64,000 nucleotides of DNA from contig NZ_CP060295.1 of NCBI RefSeq assembly GCF_014302995.1, positions 868,001 through 932,000 of the forward strand. The letters run 5' to 3'. This DNA is from Variovorax sp. PAMC26660 (GTDB lineage: Bacteria; Pseudomonadota; Gammaproteobacteria; Burkholderiales; Burkholderiaceae_C). Of this stretch, positions 25,217 to 37,174 are shown piece by piece. Below the pieces are notes generated by a model. The model saw only the letters and a list, made by a program, of their open reading frames with translations. It searched no databases and was not told where the DNA came from. How positions within the stretch are numbered: the stretch's first letter is position 1; the number at the start of each line of letters is the position of its first letter. The translations under genes were made by a program, and so were the position numbers.

Positions 25217-27019
25217 GTGTCCGACATCCAGCATAGCGACCTGCTGCAGTACTACAAGCGCGAACTGTCCTACCTGCGAGGACAGGGGTCGGACTTCGCC
25301 CAGCGCTATCCCAAGGTCGCCTCGCGGCTGTCGCTGCACGGCGGCGAATCGCTCGATCCGCACACCGAACGGCTGATCGAATCGGTGGCCTTTTTGTCGG
25401 CGCGCGTGCACCGCGACCTCGACCAGGAATTTCCAGACGTCGCCTACGCGCTGCTCGACAACCTCTGCCCGTCGCTGGTGCAGCCGCTGCCCTCGATGTC
25501 GGTGGCGCAATTCGGCCTCGATCCGGCGCAAGGCAAGGTCACTGCGGGCTTTCGCGTGCCGCGCCACACCATGCTGCATGCGCGCACCGCGCGCGCCCAG
25601 CCCGTGCCGCCGCAATCCGCGCCCTCGCAGGAGTGCCGCTTTCGCACCGCCTGGGACACCGTGCTGTGGCCCCTGCGCATTGCGCACGCCGCCATCGACA
25701 CCGACGCCGTGCTGCGGCTCACGCTCGAATGCGATACCGAGGCCGACTTCTCCGAACTGGAGATCGACTGGCTGCGCATCCACCTGCAAGGCGACTGGAT
25801 GACCACGATGCCGCTGTACGACGCGCTGGTGTCGGGCGTCAAGTCGGTCAGCGTCACTCCCGAAGGCGGCGCGCCGCAGACGCTGCCGGCCAACGCGTTG
25901 CGCGAGGTCGGCTTTGCCGAAGGCGAGGAAGTGCTGCCGCAGCCCGCCAACGCACAACCGGCCTACGGCCTGCTGCAGGAGTACTTCGCGTTTCCGCGCA
26001 AGTTTCATTTCTTCGACCTGCACCACCTGCGTTCGCGCCTGGGGCGCGGGCGCCGCTGCGAGCTGGCATTCCAGCTCGACCGGCCCGCACGCGCGCTGCG
26101 GCACCTGGACGCCGACAACTTCCAGCTCGGCTGCACGCCCATCGTCAACCTGTTCCCGCGCGTGAGCGAGCCGCTGGTGATGGACCAGCGCCACTACGAA
26201 TACATGCTGGTGCCCGACCGCCAGCGCGACGCGACCACCGAGGTGCACTCCATCGTCTCGGTGATCGCCTCCGACCCCGATGCCGACAAGCCCGTCGACG
26301 TGCCGGGCTTCGCCGCCCTGGGCCACATGGATGGCGCACAGGGCACGCAGGGCGCGGTGTTCTGGGCCGCGCGGCGCGAGCCCTGCCTGCGCCAGAACAT
26401 CCCCGGCACCGACGTCTTCCTGTCCTTCGTCGACCAGGGCAAGACGCACAGCCGGCCTGTGCAGCCTGTGGTCTACGCGCACCTGCTGTGCACCAACCGG
26501 CGGCTGGCGGAGCAGGTGCCCGTGGGCGCGCGCCTTGTGGCCGAGGGACCGTCGCAGCCCACGCACGTGCGCTGCCTGTACGAGCCCACCGCGCAGCGCG
26601 ACCCACCGCTGGGCAGCGAGACGCTGTGGCGGCTGGTGTCGCTGCTCACACTCAACCACCAGTCGCTGGTGGACGGCTCCACCGGCCGCGACCAGTTGCG
26701 CGAGATGCTGCGGCTGTTCGCCTCCGACAGCCGCCGCGACCATGCCCAGATCCACGGCATCACCGGGCTCTCGGCGCGCGGCGTCACCGCGCACGTGGGC
26801 ACCGAGGCCTGGCGTGGCTACTGCCGCGGCACGCAGGTCACGCTCGATTTCGAGGACGACGCCTTCGTCGGCGGGTCCCCGCTGCTGATGTCGGCCGTGC
26901 TCGCGCGGTTCTTCGCGATGTACACCTCGGTGAACTCCTTCGTTCGCCTCGCGGTGCGCAGCGGCGAGGAAGTCCGCAAGCAATGGGCGCCGATGACAGG
27001 TCGCCAGGTCGTGCTGTGA
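25217..27019 (+). CDS. tssF: T6SS baseplate protein TssF
   Basis: 600 residues from a GTG start at 25217. Opens with the TssF signature LLQYYKRELSYLRGQGSDFAQRYPKVASRL and ERLIESVAFLSARVHRDLDQEFPDVAYALLDNLCPSLVQPLPSM. Ends PMTGRQVVL. TssF and TssG form the wedge of the baseplate that links to VgrG and TssK. The stop overlaps the tssG start (GTGA). Confidence 0.96.
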   Translation: MSDIQHSDLLQYYKRELSYLRGQGSDFAQRYPKVASRLSLHGGESLDPHTERLIESVAFLSARVHRDLDQEFPDVAYALLDNLCPSLVQPLPSMSVAQFGLDPAQGKVTAGFRVPRHTMLHARTARAQPVPPQSAPSQECRFRTAWDTVLWPLRIAHAAIDTDAVLRLTLECDTEADFSELEIDWLRIHLQGDWMTTMPLYDALVSGVKSVSVTPEGGAPQTLPANALREVGFAEGEEVLPQPANAQPAYGLLQEYFAFPRKFHFFDLHHLRSRLGRGRRCELAFQLDRPARALRHLDADNFQLGCTPIVNLFPRVSEPLVMDQRHYEYMLVPDRQRDATTEVHSIVSVIASDPDADKPVDVPGFAALGHMDGAQGTQGAVFWAARREPCLRQNIPGTDVFLSFVDQGKTHSRPVQPVVYAHLLCTNRRLAEQVPVGARLVAEGPSQPTHVRCLYEPTAQRDPPLGSETLWRLVSLLTLNHQSLVDGSTGRDQLREMLRLFASDSRRDHAQIHGITGLSARGVTAHVGTEAWRGYCRGTQVTLDFEDDAFVGGSPLLMSAVLARFFAMYTSVNSFVRLAVRSGEEVRKQWAPMTGRQVVL

Positions 27020-28020
27020 TCGAACGCCTGACCGCCCGTCCGCAGGACTTCAACCTGTTCCAGGCCATCAGCCTGCTCGAGCGCGCCGCGCCCGAGGCGG
27101 TGCCCGTGGGCCGCTCGCGAGGCCCGCGCGAGCGCGAGGCCGTGCGGCTGCACGCCTTCGTCTCGCTGGCATTCGAGGCCAGCGACGTGCGCGAGGTTGG
27201 CACCGATGCGGTCACCGGCGAGCCCTTCACGCTCACAACGCCCGCGCTGTCGCTGGGCGGCAGCGGCGGCCCGCTGCCGATGCCTTTCACCGAAATGCTG
27301 CTGGAGCGCCGGATGCGGCGCGACCATGCGACGGCGGACTTCCTCGACATATTCAACCACCGCTTCCTGGCGTTCCTGTACCGCAGCCGCCGCAAACACC
27401 ATGTGGCGCTCAACCCGCAGTCGCCGTCTGGCTCCACCCTGGCGTCCACGCTGGACGCAGCCAGCGCACTGGGCCTGCGCACCGGCGTGCGCGCGCCGGA
27501 TGGCTCCGCCCTGTGGCTGCGCCATGCCGGCCTGCTGGGCGGCGCGCCGCGCAGCATGACCGCGCTGCTGGCCCTGCTGCGCGACCGCCTCGGTGTGCAG
27601 GTGCAGGGCACCCAGTTCCGTGGCCGCTGGCTCGCGCTGGAGCCCGATGCCTCGGCACGGCTGGACATGCGCACGCCGCTGGGCGGCGGCGCGGTGCTCG
27701 GCAAGCGGGTGTGGGACCAGGGCGCCGGCATCCGCCTCACGTTCAGCGACCTGAGCCAGCAGCGCCTGCACGGCCTGCTGCCACGCGGCGCCGACCACGC
27801 GCTCGCCAAGTGGCTGGTGCGCCGCTTCATCCCGCAGGACCTCAAGGTCGAGACGGAACTGCGGCTCGCGCCCACCGAGGCGCGCAGCAACAAGCTCTGC
27901 GCCGCGAACCCGATGCGCCTGGGCTGGACCTCGTGGATCGCGGGACCGACTTTCCGGGGCGCACTGCCCCCTGTTCGACACACCCTGACAAGCGACGCCG
28001 GCGACACGCCCGGCGCCTGA
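27016..28020 (+). CDS. tssG: T6SS baseplate protein TssG
   Basis: 334 residues from a GTG at 27016-27018 overlapping the tssF stop. Family features are LTARPQDFNLFQAISLLERAAP near the start, LSLGGSGGPLPMPFTEMLLERRMRRDHATADFLDIFNHRFLAFLYR, and the late RLGWTSWIAGP. A baseplate wedge partner of TssF. An open frame extends far upstream in the same phase but overlaps tssF and is not coding. Confidence 0.95.
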   Translation: MIERLTARPQDFNLFQAISLLERAAPEAVPVGRSRGPREREAVRLHAFVSLAFEASDVREVGTDAVTGEPFTLTTPALSLGGSGGPLPMPFTEMLLERRMRRDHATADFLDIFNHRFLAFLYRSRRKHHVALNPQSPSGSTLASTLDAASALGLRTGVRAPDGSALWLRHAGLLGGAPRSMTALLALLRDRLGVQVQGTQFRGRWLALEPDASARLDMRTPLGGGAVLGKRVWDQGAGIRLTFSDLSQQRLHGLLPRGADHALAKWLVRRFIPQDLKVETELRLAPTEARSNKLCAANPMRLGWTSWIAGPTFRGALPPVRHTLTSDAGDTPGA

Positions 28021-28034
28021 CCCGCACACGCCCT

Positions 28035-30775
<2,741 letters not shown>

Positions 30776-30776
<1 letters not shown>

Positions 30777-32725
30777 TGAACATGCGCGAGGGCTTCACCC
30801 AGCACGGCGCCTTCCTGACGGTGCGGACCGCGCTCGGGCCGGACGAACTGCTGCTCGACGCCTTCCAGGCCACGGAGGGCCTGTCGCAGCTGTTCGCGTG
30901 CACGCTCACCATGCGCGCCGACTCGAACACGCTGGAGGCCGCCGATGTGATCGGCACCTCGGCCACCGTCGCGCTGCAGCGGCACGAGAGCGAAACACGC
31001 TTCTTCAACGGCATCGTCTCCCGCTTCACCTACCTGGGCAGCAGCCGCAACTTTGCGATCTACACGCTCGAGCTGGTGCCGCGCATGTGGCTGCTCACGC
31101 TGGGCCGCGACCGCGTGATCTACCAGACCCTGAGCACGCCCGAGATCGTGGAGCAGGTGCTCACGGAGTTCGGCGTGGTCTACAGCACGCAGCTGAGCGG
31201 CACCTACGCAAAGCGCGAGTACTGCGTGCGCTACGACGAGACGGCCTTCGACTTCGTCTCGCGCCTGATGGAAGAAGAAGGCATCTTCTATTACTTCACC
31301 TTCGCGGACGGCGCGCACACGCTGGTGCTGGCCGACAGCCCGTCGGCATACGCGCCCTGCCCCCATGCCGAGAAGCTCGTCGTGCGCAGCGGCGAGGAAG
31401 ACAGCGCGCACACCCATGCCGTCACCCGCTTCGAGTCGGATGCACGGCTGGTGGCCAGGTCGCAGGCGGTGGACGACTACGACTTCCTCACGCCCGACAC
31501 CAGCCTGCTGGCGCAGCGCGAGGCCGAAAGCGGACGCGGCTTCGACTACGTATATCCCTCGCGCGCCGAGTCGCCGGCTGCTGGCGCCACGCGCGCGCGC
31601 ATCCGCCTGGAAGAGCACCAGGCCGGCAGCCGCTCGGGCCGCGGCGACAGCCATTGCCATTACCTGACGCCGGGCACCACCTTCACGCTGGAAGAACATC
31701 CGCGCGAGGAACTCAACGCCAAGCACGTGGTGCGCAGCGTTCAGCACCACGCCGAGCAGGAGCGCTACAGCAACAGCTTCGAGACCCTGCCTCCCACCAC
31801 CGCCTTCCGCCCGCCGCGCCTGACGCCGCGCCCGGTGGTGGCGGGCAGCCACACGGCGCGGGTGGTCGGGCCGAGCGGTGAAGAAATCTGGACCGACGCG
31901 CACGGTCGCATCAAGGTGCAGTTCCCATGGGATCGCCTGGGCAAGAAGGACGAGAAGAGTTCCTGCTGGGTGCGCGTCTCGCAGATGTGGGCCGGCAAGG
32001 GCTGGGGCGCGCTCTTCCTGCCGCGCATCGGGCAGGAGGTGGTCGTGAGCTATGTCGATGGCGACCCCGACCGGCCGCTGGTCTCGGGCAGCGTCTACAA
32101 CGGCACGAACCCCACGCCGGTCGCCTTGCCGGGCATGTCGTCGCAAAGCACCATTCGCTCGAACTCGACCAAGGGCGGCGAAGGGTTCAACGAGCTGCGC
32201 TTCGAGGACAAGAAGGACGCCGAAGAGTTCTACCTGCACGCGCAGAAAGACATGCGCGTGGAAATCGAGAACGACCTGAGCACCACGGTGATGGCCGGCA
32301 ACGAGGTCCACGCCGTCACCAAGGGCAATCGCACGGTCAAGGTCGACACGGGCAACGAGACCCACTCGGTCAAGGGCACGCGCGCGCTGGACATCACGGG
32401 CAACGAGACGCACGGCAACAAAGCCGACTTCACGCAGACGGTGACGGGCAACTACGAGCTCAAGGTCACGGGCAACCTGGTGATCGACGTGACGGGCACC
32501 CTGCTCATCAAGTCGGCCCAGACGCTGGACCTGAAGGCCGGCACCGACCTGGGCGCCAAGGCTGGCGTCAACTTCAAGGCCGAGGCCGGCGTGGCACTGT
32601 CGGCCAAGGGCGGCGCCTCGCTGTCGAACGAAGCGCCGTCGATCAGCAGCAAGGCCTCGGGCATGAACGCCGTCGAGGGTGGCGGCATGGTCACGCTCAA
32701 GGGCGGGCTGGTGAAGATCAATTGA
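30776..32725 (+). CDS. vgrG: T6SS spike protein VgrG (TssI)
   Basis: 649 residues. The gp27-like base (about 1-370) includes YCVRYDETAFDFVSRLMEEEGIFYYF. The OB-fold region has TARVVGPSGEEIWTDAHGRIKVQFPWDR and SCWVRVSQMWAGKGWGALFLPRIGQEVVVSYVDGDPDRPLV. A repetitive beta-helix needle follows, with NETHSVKGTRALDITGNETH and GNYELKVTGNLVIDVTGTLL. The protein ends right after the needle (GGLVKIN), so there is no fused toxin domain; cargo must come from neighbouring genes. Confidence 0.97.
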
Positions 32726-32730
32726 GCGCC

Positions 32731-33441
32731 ATGGCCCTTCCCTCTCTTCCATCCGCACCCGATACCGTCGTGCGCGAGGCGCTGGACGGCGCCGGCCAGA
32801 CGGTCGTGCGCGCGTCGTTCCTGGGCGATGCAGCACACGGGCCGATGCAGGTTTTCTCGGCCACGGGCAAGCCTGCGATGGAAGCCTCTTATCAGGCAGG
32901 CCTGCCGCACGGCGCGATGCGCCTCTTCGACGAACACGGCCAGCTGCTGCAGGAAACGCAGCGCCTGGGCGGTGTGGCCGAAGGCATCACGCGCAGCTAC
33001 TACCCCAGCGGCAAGCTGATGCAGACACAGCAGCATGTGCGCGGCGCGCTGCATGGCGAAGCCGTGGCGTATGCCGAATCGGGTGATGTCACGGCGCGGC
33101 TGCGCTACACGGCCGGCCGGCTCGAAGGCGAAGCCACTTACTTCCACGAAGGGCGCCTGGTGCGGCGCGAGCACTACCGCACCGGACTGCTCCACGGCGA
33201 AGTGCTCGACCACCTGCCAAGCGGCGGCGTGGCGCAGTCGTCCACCTATGTGGCCAACGTGCTGCACGGTCCGCTGCGGCGCTTCTGGCCCAACGGCCAG
33301 TTGATGGAAGAGATCGCCTACCGCCAGGGAAAGCCGTACGGCAACCCGCGCCGCTACGACGACGCGGGCCGCGAGATCGTGGACACCGCCGCGCCACCGG
33401 GCTTCATGAAGAGCCTGGAAAAACTTGTGAGAGGAGGCTGA
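32731..33441 (+). CDS. MORN-repeat (YwqK-like) protein downstream of vgrG
   Basis: 236 residues, soluble, built of about eight short repeats of the MORN_2 type: AHGPMQVFSATGKPAMEASY, LPHGAMRLFDEHGQL, AEGITRSYYPSGKLMQTQQH, LHGEVLDHLPSGGVAQSS, LHGPLRRFWPNGQLMEEI, PYGNPRRYDDAGREI. No signal peptide or catalytic motif. Proteins of this family are often labelled YwqK antitoxins. Placed between vgrG and a PAAR-like gene (gaps of 5 and 3 nt), it may be an adaptor, chaperone or immunity protein; which of these cannot be told from sequence. Confidence 0.78.
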   Translation: MALPSLPSAPDTVVREALDGAGQTVVRASFLGDAAHGPMQVFSATGKPAMEASYQAGLPHGAMRLFDEHGQLLQETQRLGGVAEGITRSYYPSGKLMQTQQHVRGALHGEAVAYAESGDVTARLRYTAGRLEGEATYFHEGRLVRREHYRTGLLHGEVLDHLPSGGVAQSSTYVANVLHGPLRRFWPNGQLMEEIAYRQGKPYGNPRRYDDAGREIVDTAAPPGFMKSLEKLVRGG

Positions 33442-33444
33442 ACC

Positions 33445-33834
33445 ATGGGCATGCATGTCTGCATGGGGGCCACGCTGCAGTGCAGCTTCGGCGCCGCGCC
33501 TTCCAGCCTTGTGGTGCTGCCCGTGAGCGGCGTGGTCACCAGCGGCGTGCCGGGCGCCACCATCATGGACAACAAGCCGCTGGCCAACATCCTGCCCTTC
33601 GGCACCTGCAACAGCATGTCGAACCCGATGGTGGCCGCTGCCACCGCCGCCGCGCTCGGCGCCTTCACGCCGATGCCCTGCATTCCGGTGACGGTCGCGC
33701 CCTGGGCGCCCGGTTCGCCCACGGTGCTGCTCGGCAACATGCCCGCGCTGCAGGACAGCTCCAAGCTCGCCTGCAACTGGGGCGGCGTGATCCAGGTCGT
33801 CGTGCCGGGGCAGTTCACCTCCATGGTTCCCTGA
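33445..33834 (+). CDS. PAAR-like DUF4280 protein (spike tip)
   Basis: 129 residues. Reads MGMHVCMGATLQCSFGAAPS, then ATIMDNKPLANILPFGTCNSMSNP and PAPW-like VTVAPWAPGSPTVLLGNMPAL, with the final SSKLACNWGGVIQVVVPGQ. The pattern of Cys (C6, C13, C54, C79, C114) and Gly-turns matches the DUF4280 family, regarded as PAAR-like cone-forming tips that sharpen VgrG. No toxin extension. It belongs to the vgrG-MORN-PAAR cassette. Confidence 0.85.
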   Translation: MGMHVCMGATLQCSFGAAPSSLVVLPVSGVVTSGVPGATIMDNKPLANILPFGTCNSMSNPMVAAATAAALGAFTPMPCIPVTVAPWAPGSPTVLLGNMPALQDSSKLACNWGGVIQVVVPGQFTSMVP

Positions 33835-33863
33835 GCCGGTCATCACTCAACCCCCGCCCACCC

Positions 33864-34091
33864 ATGTCGCAATACGTTTTCACGATGAGCTCCCGCATGG
33901 TCGCCATCACGGTGACCTGCCTGGTGCTGCTGTGCGCCCTCCTGTTCCTGATGGGCATCGAGATCGGCAAGCTGCTGGCGCCCGCGCCTGTTCCTGCTGC
34001 CGCCGTCGTGGCGCCCGCGCCGCTGCAATCCCCATCGTCTTCCCCCGCGCCCGCTCCAGCGGTCGCGCCGGCTCCCGCCCCCACCCAATGA
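33864..34091 (+). CDS. Small single-pass membrane protein with Ala/Pro-rich tail
   Basis: 75 residues: MSQYVFTMSSRMVAITVTCL begins a hydrophobic helix (about 11-36). A low-complexity tail of Ala, Pro and Ser follows to the end (PAPVPAAAVVAPAPL...APAPTQ). ATG at 33864, 29 nt after the PAAR-like gene; its stop overlaps the next start (ATGA). The tail resembles linkers that span the periplasm. No family recognised; possibly an anchor for the binding protein encoded next. Confidence 0.6.
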   Translation: MSQYVFTMSSRMVAITVTCLVLLCALLFLMGIEIGKLLAPAPVPAAAVVAPAPLQSPSSSPAPAPAVAPAPAPTQ

Positions 34092-35128
34092 CCAAAGTGA
34101 TTCCAAGCATGTCGAACAACACACGACACCTCACGGGCATGCACATCGCGCTGCGGCGCCTTGCCCTTCCCGCCTTGCTGGCATTCGCCGGCCTCTGCGC
34201 GAGCAGCGGCGTTGGCGCGGCGGGCGAGCGGCCCGTGGCGCAGGGCGTGATCGCCGCGCCTGCCACGGCTGCACCCGTGGTGGCAGTCGCCGCTTCCGCA
34301 ACATCCACGGCCGCCACCACGTCGGACGTCCCCGCAGCGCCGCCCGCCCCGGTGATCACCAACGGCCTCGTGCGGGTGCCCGACGGCCGCCTGCTCGCAC
34401 CCGACATCGCGCGCATCGTCACGCGCGGCGAGCTCGTGGTGGCCATGCTCAAGGTCGACACGCCGCCATTCTTCTTCTTCGACGACAGCGGCCAGTGGAC
34501 CGGGCTGGAAGTGGGCCTGGCGCAGTCGCTCGCCAAGGAGCTGGGCGTCAAGCTGCGCTTCAACCGCGACGCCGGCACCTTCAACGCGGTGGTCGACCTG
34601 CTGGCCAGCGGCCAGGCCGACCTGGCCATCAGCAAGCTGTCGCGCACGCTGGCGCGCACGCAGACCATCGCCTTCAGCGACTCATACCTCACGCTGAACC
34701 ACTCGCTGATCCTCAACCGCGTGAAGTTCGCACAGCTCTCGCACGGGCGGCCGCTGCCGGAGGTCATCCGCAACTTCAACGGCAGCATCGGCGTGATCGC
34801 CAAGTCGTCGTTCGCGGACTACGCGCGCACCAACTTCCCGCACGCCAAGGTGCAGGAATTCCCGACGTGGAACGACGTGCTGGCGGCCCTGCACAAAGGC
34901 GAGATCGTGAGCGCCTACCGCGACGAGTTCGAAGTCAAGCGCGTGCTCAAGGCCGATCCCACCGTGTCGCTCGTGCTGCGCACCGTGACGCTGAAGGACC
35001 TGGAGGACACGCTGGGCATCGGCGTGGCCGTGACCGACCCCACGCTGCTGGCCTACGTCAACCAGTTCCTTGCCCAGCGTACCGAGAAGCTCGACATCCA
35101 GAAGGTCCTGCAGGCACTCGAGCGCTGA
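34088..35128 (+). CDS. Periplasmic amino-acid binding protein (SBP_bac_3 type) inside the T6SS locus
   Basis: 346 residues from ATG 34088. A hydrophobic export signal (ALRRLALPALLAFAGLCASSG) is followed by an unusual Ala/Thr/Val/Pro-rich linker of about 55 residues. A type II periplasmic binding domain comes next: ITRGEL-type strand VTRGELVVAMLKVDTPPFFF, WTGLEVGLAQSLAKELGVKLRF, ASGQADLAISKLSRTLARTQTIAFSDSYLTLNHSLIL and IGVIAKSSFADYARTNFP. No ABC permease or ATPase adjoins. It is coupled to the small membrane protein upstream and followed by a DAACS carrier 23 nt later. Confidence 0.85.
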   Translation: MTKVIPSMSNNTRHLTGMHIALRRLALPALLAFAGLCASSGVGAAGERPVAQGVIAAPATAAPVVAVAASATSTAATTSDVPAAPPAPVITNGLVRVPDGRLLAPDIARIVTRGELVVAMLKVDTPPFFFFDDSGQWTGLEVGLAQSLAKELGVKLRFNRDAGTFNAVVDLLASGQADLAISKLSRTLARTQTIAFSDSYLTLNHSLILNRVKFAQLSHGRPLPEVIRNFNGSIGVIAKSSFADYARTNFPHAKVQEFPTWNDVLAALHKGEIVSAYRDEFEVKRVLKADPTVSLVLRTVTLKDLEDTLGIGVAVTDPTLLAYVNQFLAQRTEKLDIQKVLQALER

Positions 35129-35151
35129 GCGGCACAGGACACACCACCATC

Positions 35152-36426
35152 ATGAATCCCTCCAAGTTCTACGCCTTCGTCCTCAACCCCTGGGTCGTGA
35201 TCATCAGCCTCGGGGCCGGCGTCGCCTTCGGCATGCTCGCACCCGCGCTCGCGACCACCCTGGGCTTCGTGGGCGACATCTACGTCGACCTGCTGAAGAT
35301 GATCACGCTGCCCTTCATGGTCTCGGCCGTGATCTTCAGCCTGCAGCGGCTGTTCCGCGACGGCGGCACCGCGAGCCTGCTGGGCCGCGTGGCGCTGGTG
35401 TTCCTCGCGTTCTCGGCCTTCGTGGCCATTGCCGGCGCAGCCACGCTGCTGATTCTTCGCCCCGGCGAGAACCTGCCGGCCAGCACCATGCAGACCTTCG
35501 GCCAGATCGTCGGCGGCGACCTGAGCGCCAGCGACACGGCCATGAACCTGCGCGGCGTCGACGAAGTCAAGAAGACCGCGAGCTTCGCCGACATGCTGGT
35601 GAGCCTGGTGCCGGCCAACATCTTCTCGGCGCTGGCCAACGGCGACACGCTCAAGACGCTGGTGTTCGCATTGCTGTTCGGCCTGGCGGTGGGGCACGTG
35701 CCCACCCGCATCTCCGATGGCCTGACGCAGGCACTGGAGACGGTCTATCACGCCTGCCAGACGCTGATGCGCTGGCTGAGCTTTCCGCTGCCGGTGGTGC
35801 TGTTCTGCATGAGCGCGGCGCAGCTGGGAAAAACCGGCATCGAGCCGCTGCGTGCGATGGGCGCCTTCGTGCTGGCGTTCCTGGTGGTGTCGGTGCTGCT
35901 GCTGGCGGTGGCGTGCGTGATCATCTGGAAGCGCTCCAACGGCACGCTGGGGCAGACGCTCAATGCCATGCGCGGCCCCTTCGCGCTGGCACTGGCCACG
36001 CGCAGCAGCGCCACCTGCATGCCGATCATGATCGAGAGCCTGGTCACGCGGCTGGGCTTCGCGCGCTCGCGGGTCGAACTGCTGGTGCCGCTCACGGTGT
36101 CGCTGCTGCGCATCGGGCCGGTCGTGTACTACGTGTGCGCCACGCTCTTCATCGCGCAGATCTACGGGCGCTCGCTGTCGGCAGTGGAGATCGGCATCGT
36201 GCTCACTTCGTCGGTGCTCGCGGGCTTCGCCTCGGCGGGCATGACGGGGCTGGTGACGGTGTCGCTGATCGGCATGACCTGCACCTACCTGGGCCTGCCC
36301 TTCGAGGCGGCATTCATCCTGTTCCTGGCGGTGGACCCGGTGTGCGACATGCTGCGCACGCTGGTGCTGGTCATCGGCAACACAGCGGCCGTCGCTGTCG
36401 TGTGCCCCCGGCCACTGAAGATCTAG
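35152..36426 (+). CDS. DAACS-family (glutamate/aspartate symporter-like) carrier, first copy
   Basis: 424-residue membrane protein with the DAACS layout: about six helices, a hairpin with RSSATCMP (284-291, serine-rich motif), TM7, second hairpin and TM8. The TM7 cation motif, NMDGT in the family, reads LRIGP (319-323). In TM8, D395, D399, R402 and T403 are kept; the arginine contacts an acidic side chain in known members. The later Asn and Asp used for sodium read L406 and N410. The fold is clear; coupling to sodium is doubtful. Lies between a binding protein and a racemase in the T6SS operon. Confidence 0.85.
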   Translation: MNPSKFYAFVLNPWVVIISLGAGVAFGMLAPALATTLGFVGDIYVDLLKMITLPFMVSAVIFSLQRLFRDGGTASLLGRVALVFLAFSAFVAIAGAATLLILRPGENLPASTMQTFGQIVGGDLSASDTAMNLRGVDEVKKTASFADMLVSLVPANIFSALANGDTLKTLVFALLFGLAVGHVPTRISDGLTQALETVYHACQTLMRWLSFPLPVVLFCMSAAQLGKTGIEPLRAMGAFVLAFLVVSVLLLAVACVIIWKRSNGTLGQTLNAMRGPFALALATRSSATCMPIMIESLVTRLGFARSRVELLVPLTVSLLRIGPVVYYVCATLFIAQIYGRSLSAVEIGIVLTSSVLAGFASAGMTGLVTVSLIGMTCTYLGLPFEAAFILFLAVDPVCDMLRTLVLVIGNTAAVAVVCPRPLKI

Positions 36427-36439
36427 AGGGCACGCACTC

Positions 36440-37174
36440 ATGTCACGCATCGGCGTTCTCGGCGGCATGGGCCCATCGGCCACGGTGGACTTCATGGAAA
36501 AGATCATCCAGCTCACGCCCGCCACGCGCGACCAGGAGCACTTGCCGGTGATCGTGGCGAACCTGCCGCACGTGCCGGACCGCTCCAGCGCCATCCTGGG
36601 CACGGGGCCCGACCCGCTGAGTGCGCTGCTCGCGGGCATCGACGTGCTCAACGGCATCGGCGTGGGCGTGATCGCGATTCCCTGCAACTCGTCGCACCAC
36701 TGGTACGCGCAGATGGCCGCGCACAGCCGGGCGCCGCTGATCCATATCGCGCAGTCGTGCGTGGCCGCCGTCGCGACGGCGCCGAACGAACGGGCCGTGC
36801 GGGTGGCGGTGCTCGCCACGCGCGGCGCACTCGCCTCGGGCTTCTACCAGCAGGCGCTGCGCGAACGCGACATCGACTTCATCGTGCCCGACGCCACGAC
36901 CGGCCAGGACCATGTGGACGCCTGCATCCGCGCCGTGAAGGGCGGCGACGTGCAGGCCGGCGCGGCCGCCTTCGAGCTTGCACTCGAAGCCTTGGCCGCC
37001 ACCGGTGCCACCGCGGTGATCATGGGCTGCACCGAGTTGCCGATTGCCGCACATGCCGCGAACGCCGCCGGGCACAGCGCGCTGACGCTGATCGACAGCT
37101 CGCTGGAGCTGGCCCGCGCCACCGTCGCCTTCGCGCTCGACAGGGGATGGAACAAGCCGACATGGGTTTCCTGA
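36440..37174 (+). CDS. Aspartate/glutamate racemase-family protein
   Basis: 244 residues. Opens MSRIGVLGGMGPSATVDFME, the family's first strand. The two catalytic cysteines sit in the usual contexts: AIPCNSSHHW (Cys about 77) and IMGCTELPIAAH (Cys about 197). No signal peptide is visible, so it is cytoplasmic unless exported by the T6SS. Most similar in build to aspartate racemase-type (RacX/YgeA-like) proteins rather than MurI; broad-spectrum amino-acid racemases belong here too. Its end overlaps the next carrier gene by 13 nt, implying joint translation. Confidence 0.9.
   Translation: MSRIGVLGGMGPSATVDFMEKIIQLTPATRDQEHLPVIVANLPHVPDRSSAILGTGPDPLSALLAGIDVLNGIGVGVIAIPCNSSHHWYAQMAAHSRAPLIHIAQSCVAAVATAPNERAVRVAVLATRGALASGFYQQALRERDIDFIVPDATTGQDHVDACIRAVKGGDVQAGAAAFELALEALAATGATAVIMGCTELPIAAHAANAAGHSALTLIDSSLELARATVAFALDRGWNKPTWVS

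Noticed and set aside
25633..27015. Upstream extension of the tssG frame across tssF
   Set aside because: The stretch before 27016 is Arg/Ala/Pro-rich shadow of tssF in another frame; real TssG homology begins at the GTG overlapping the tssF stop.
36440..37174. Racemase gene as glutamate racemase MurI for cell-wall synthesis
   Set aside because: The start (IGVLGGMGPSATVDF) and the CNSSH/GCTELP contexts fit the aspartate-racemase/RacX-like branch better than MurI, and the context is a T6SS operon rather than cell-division genes.
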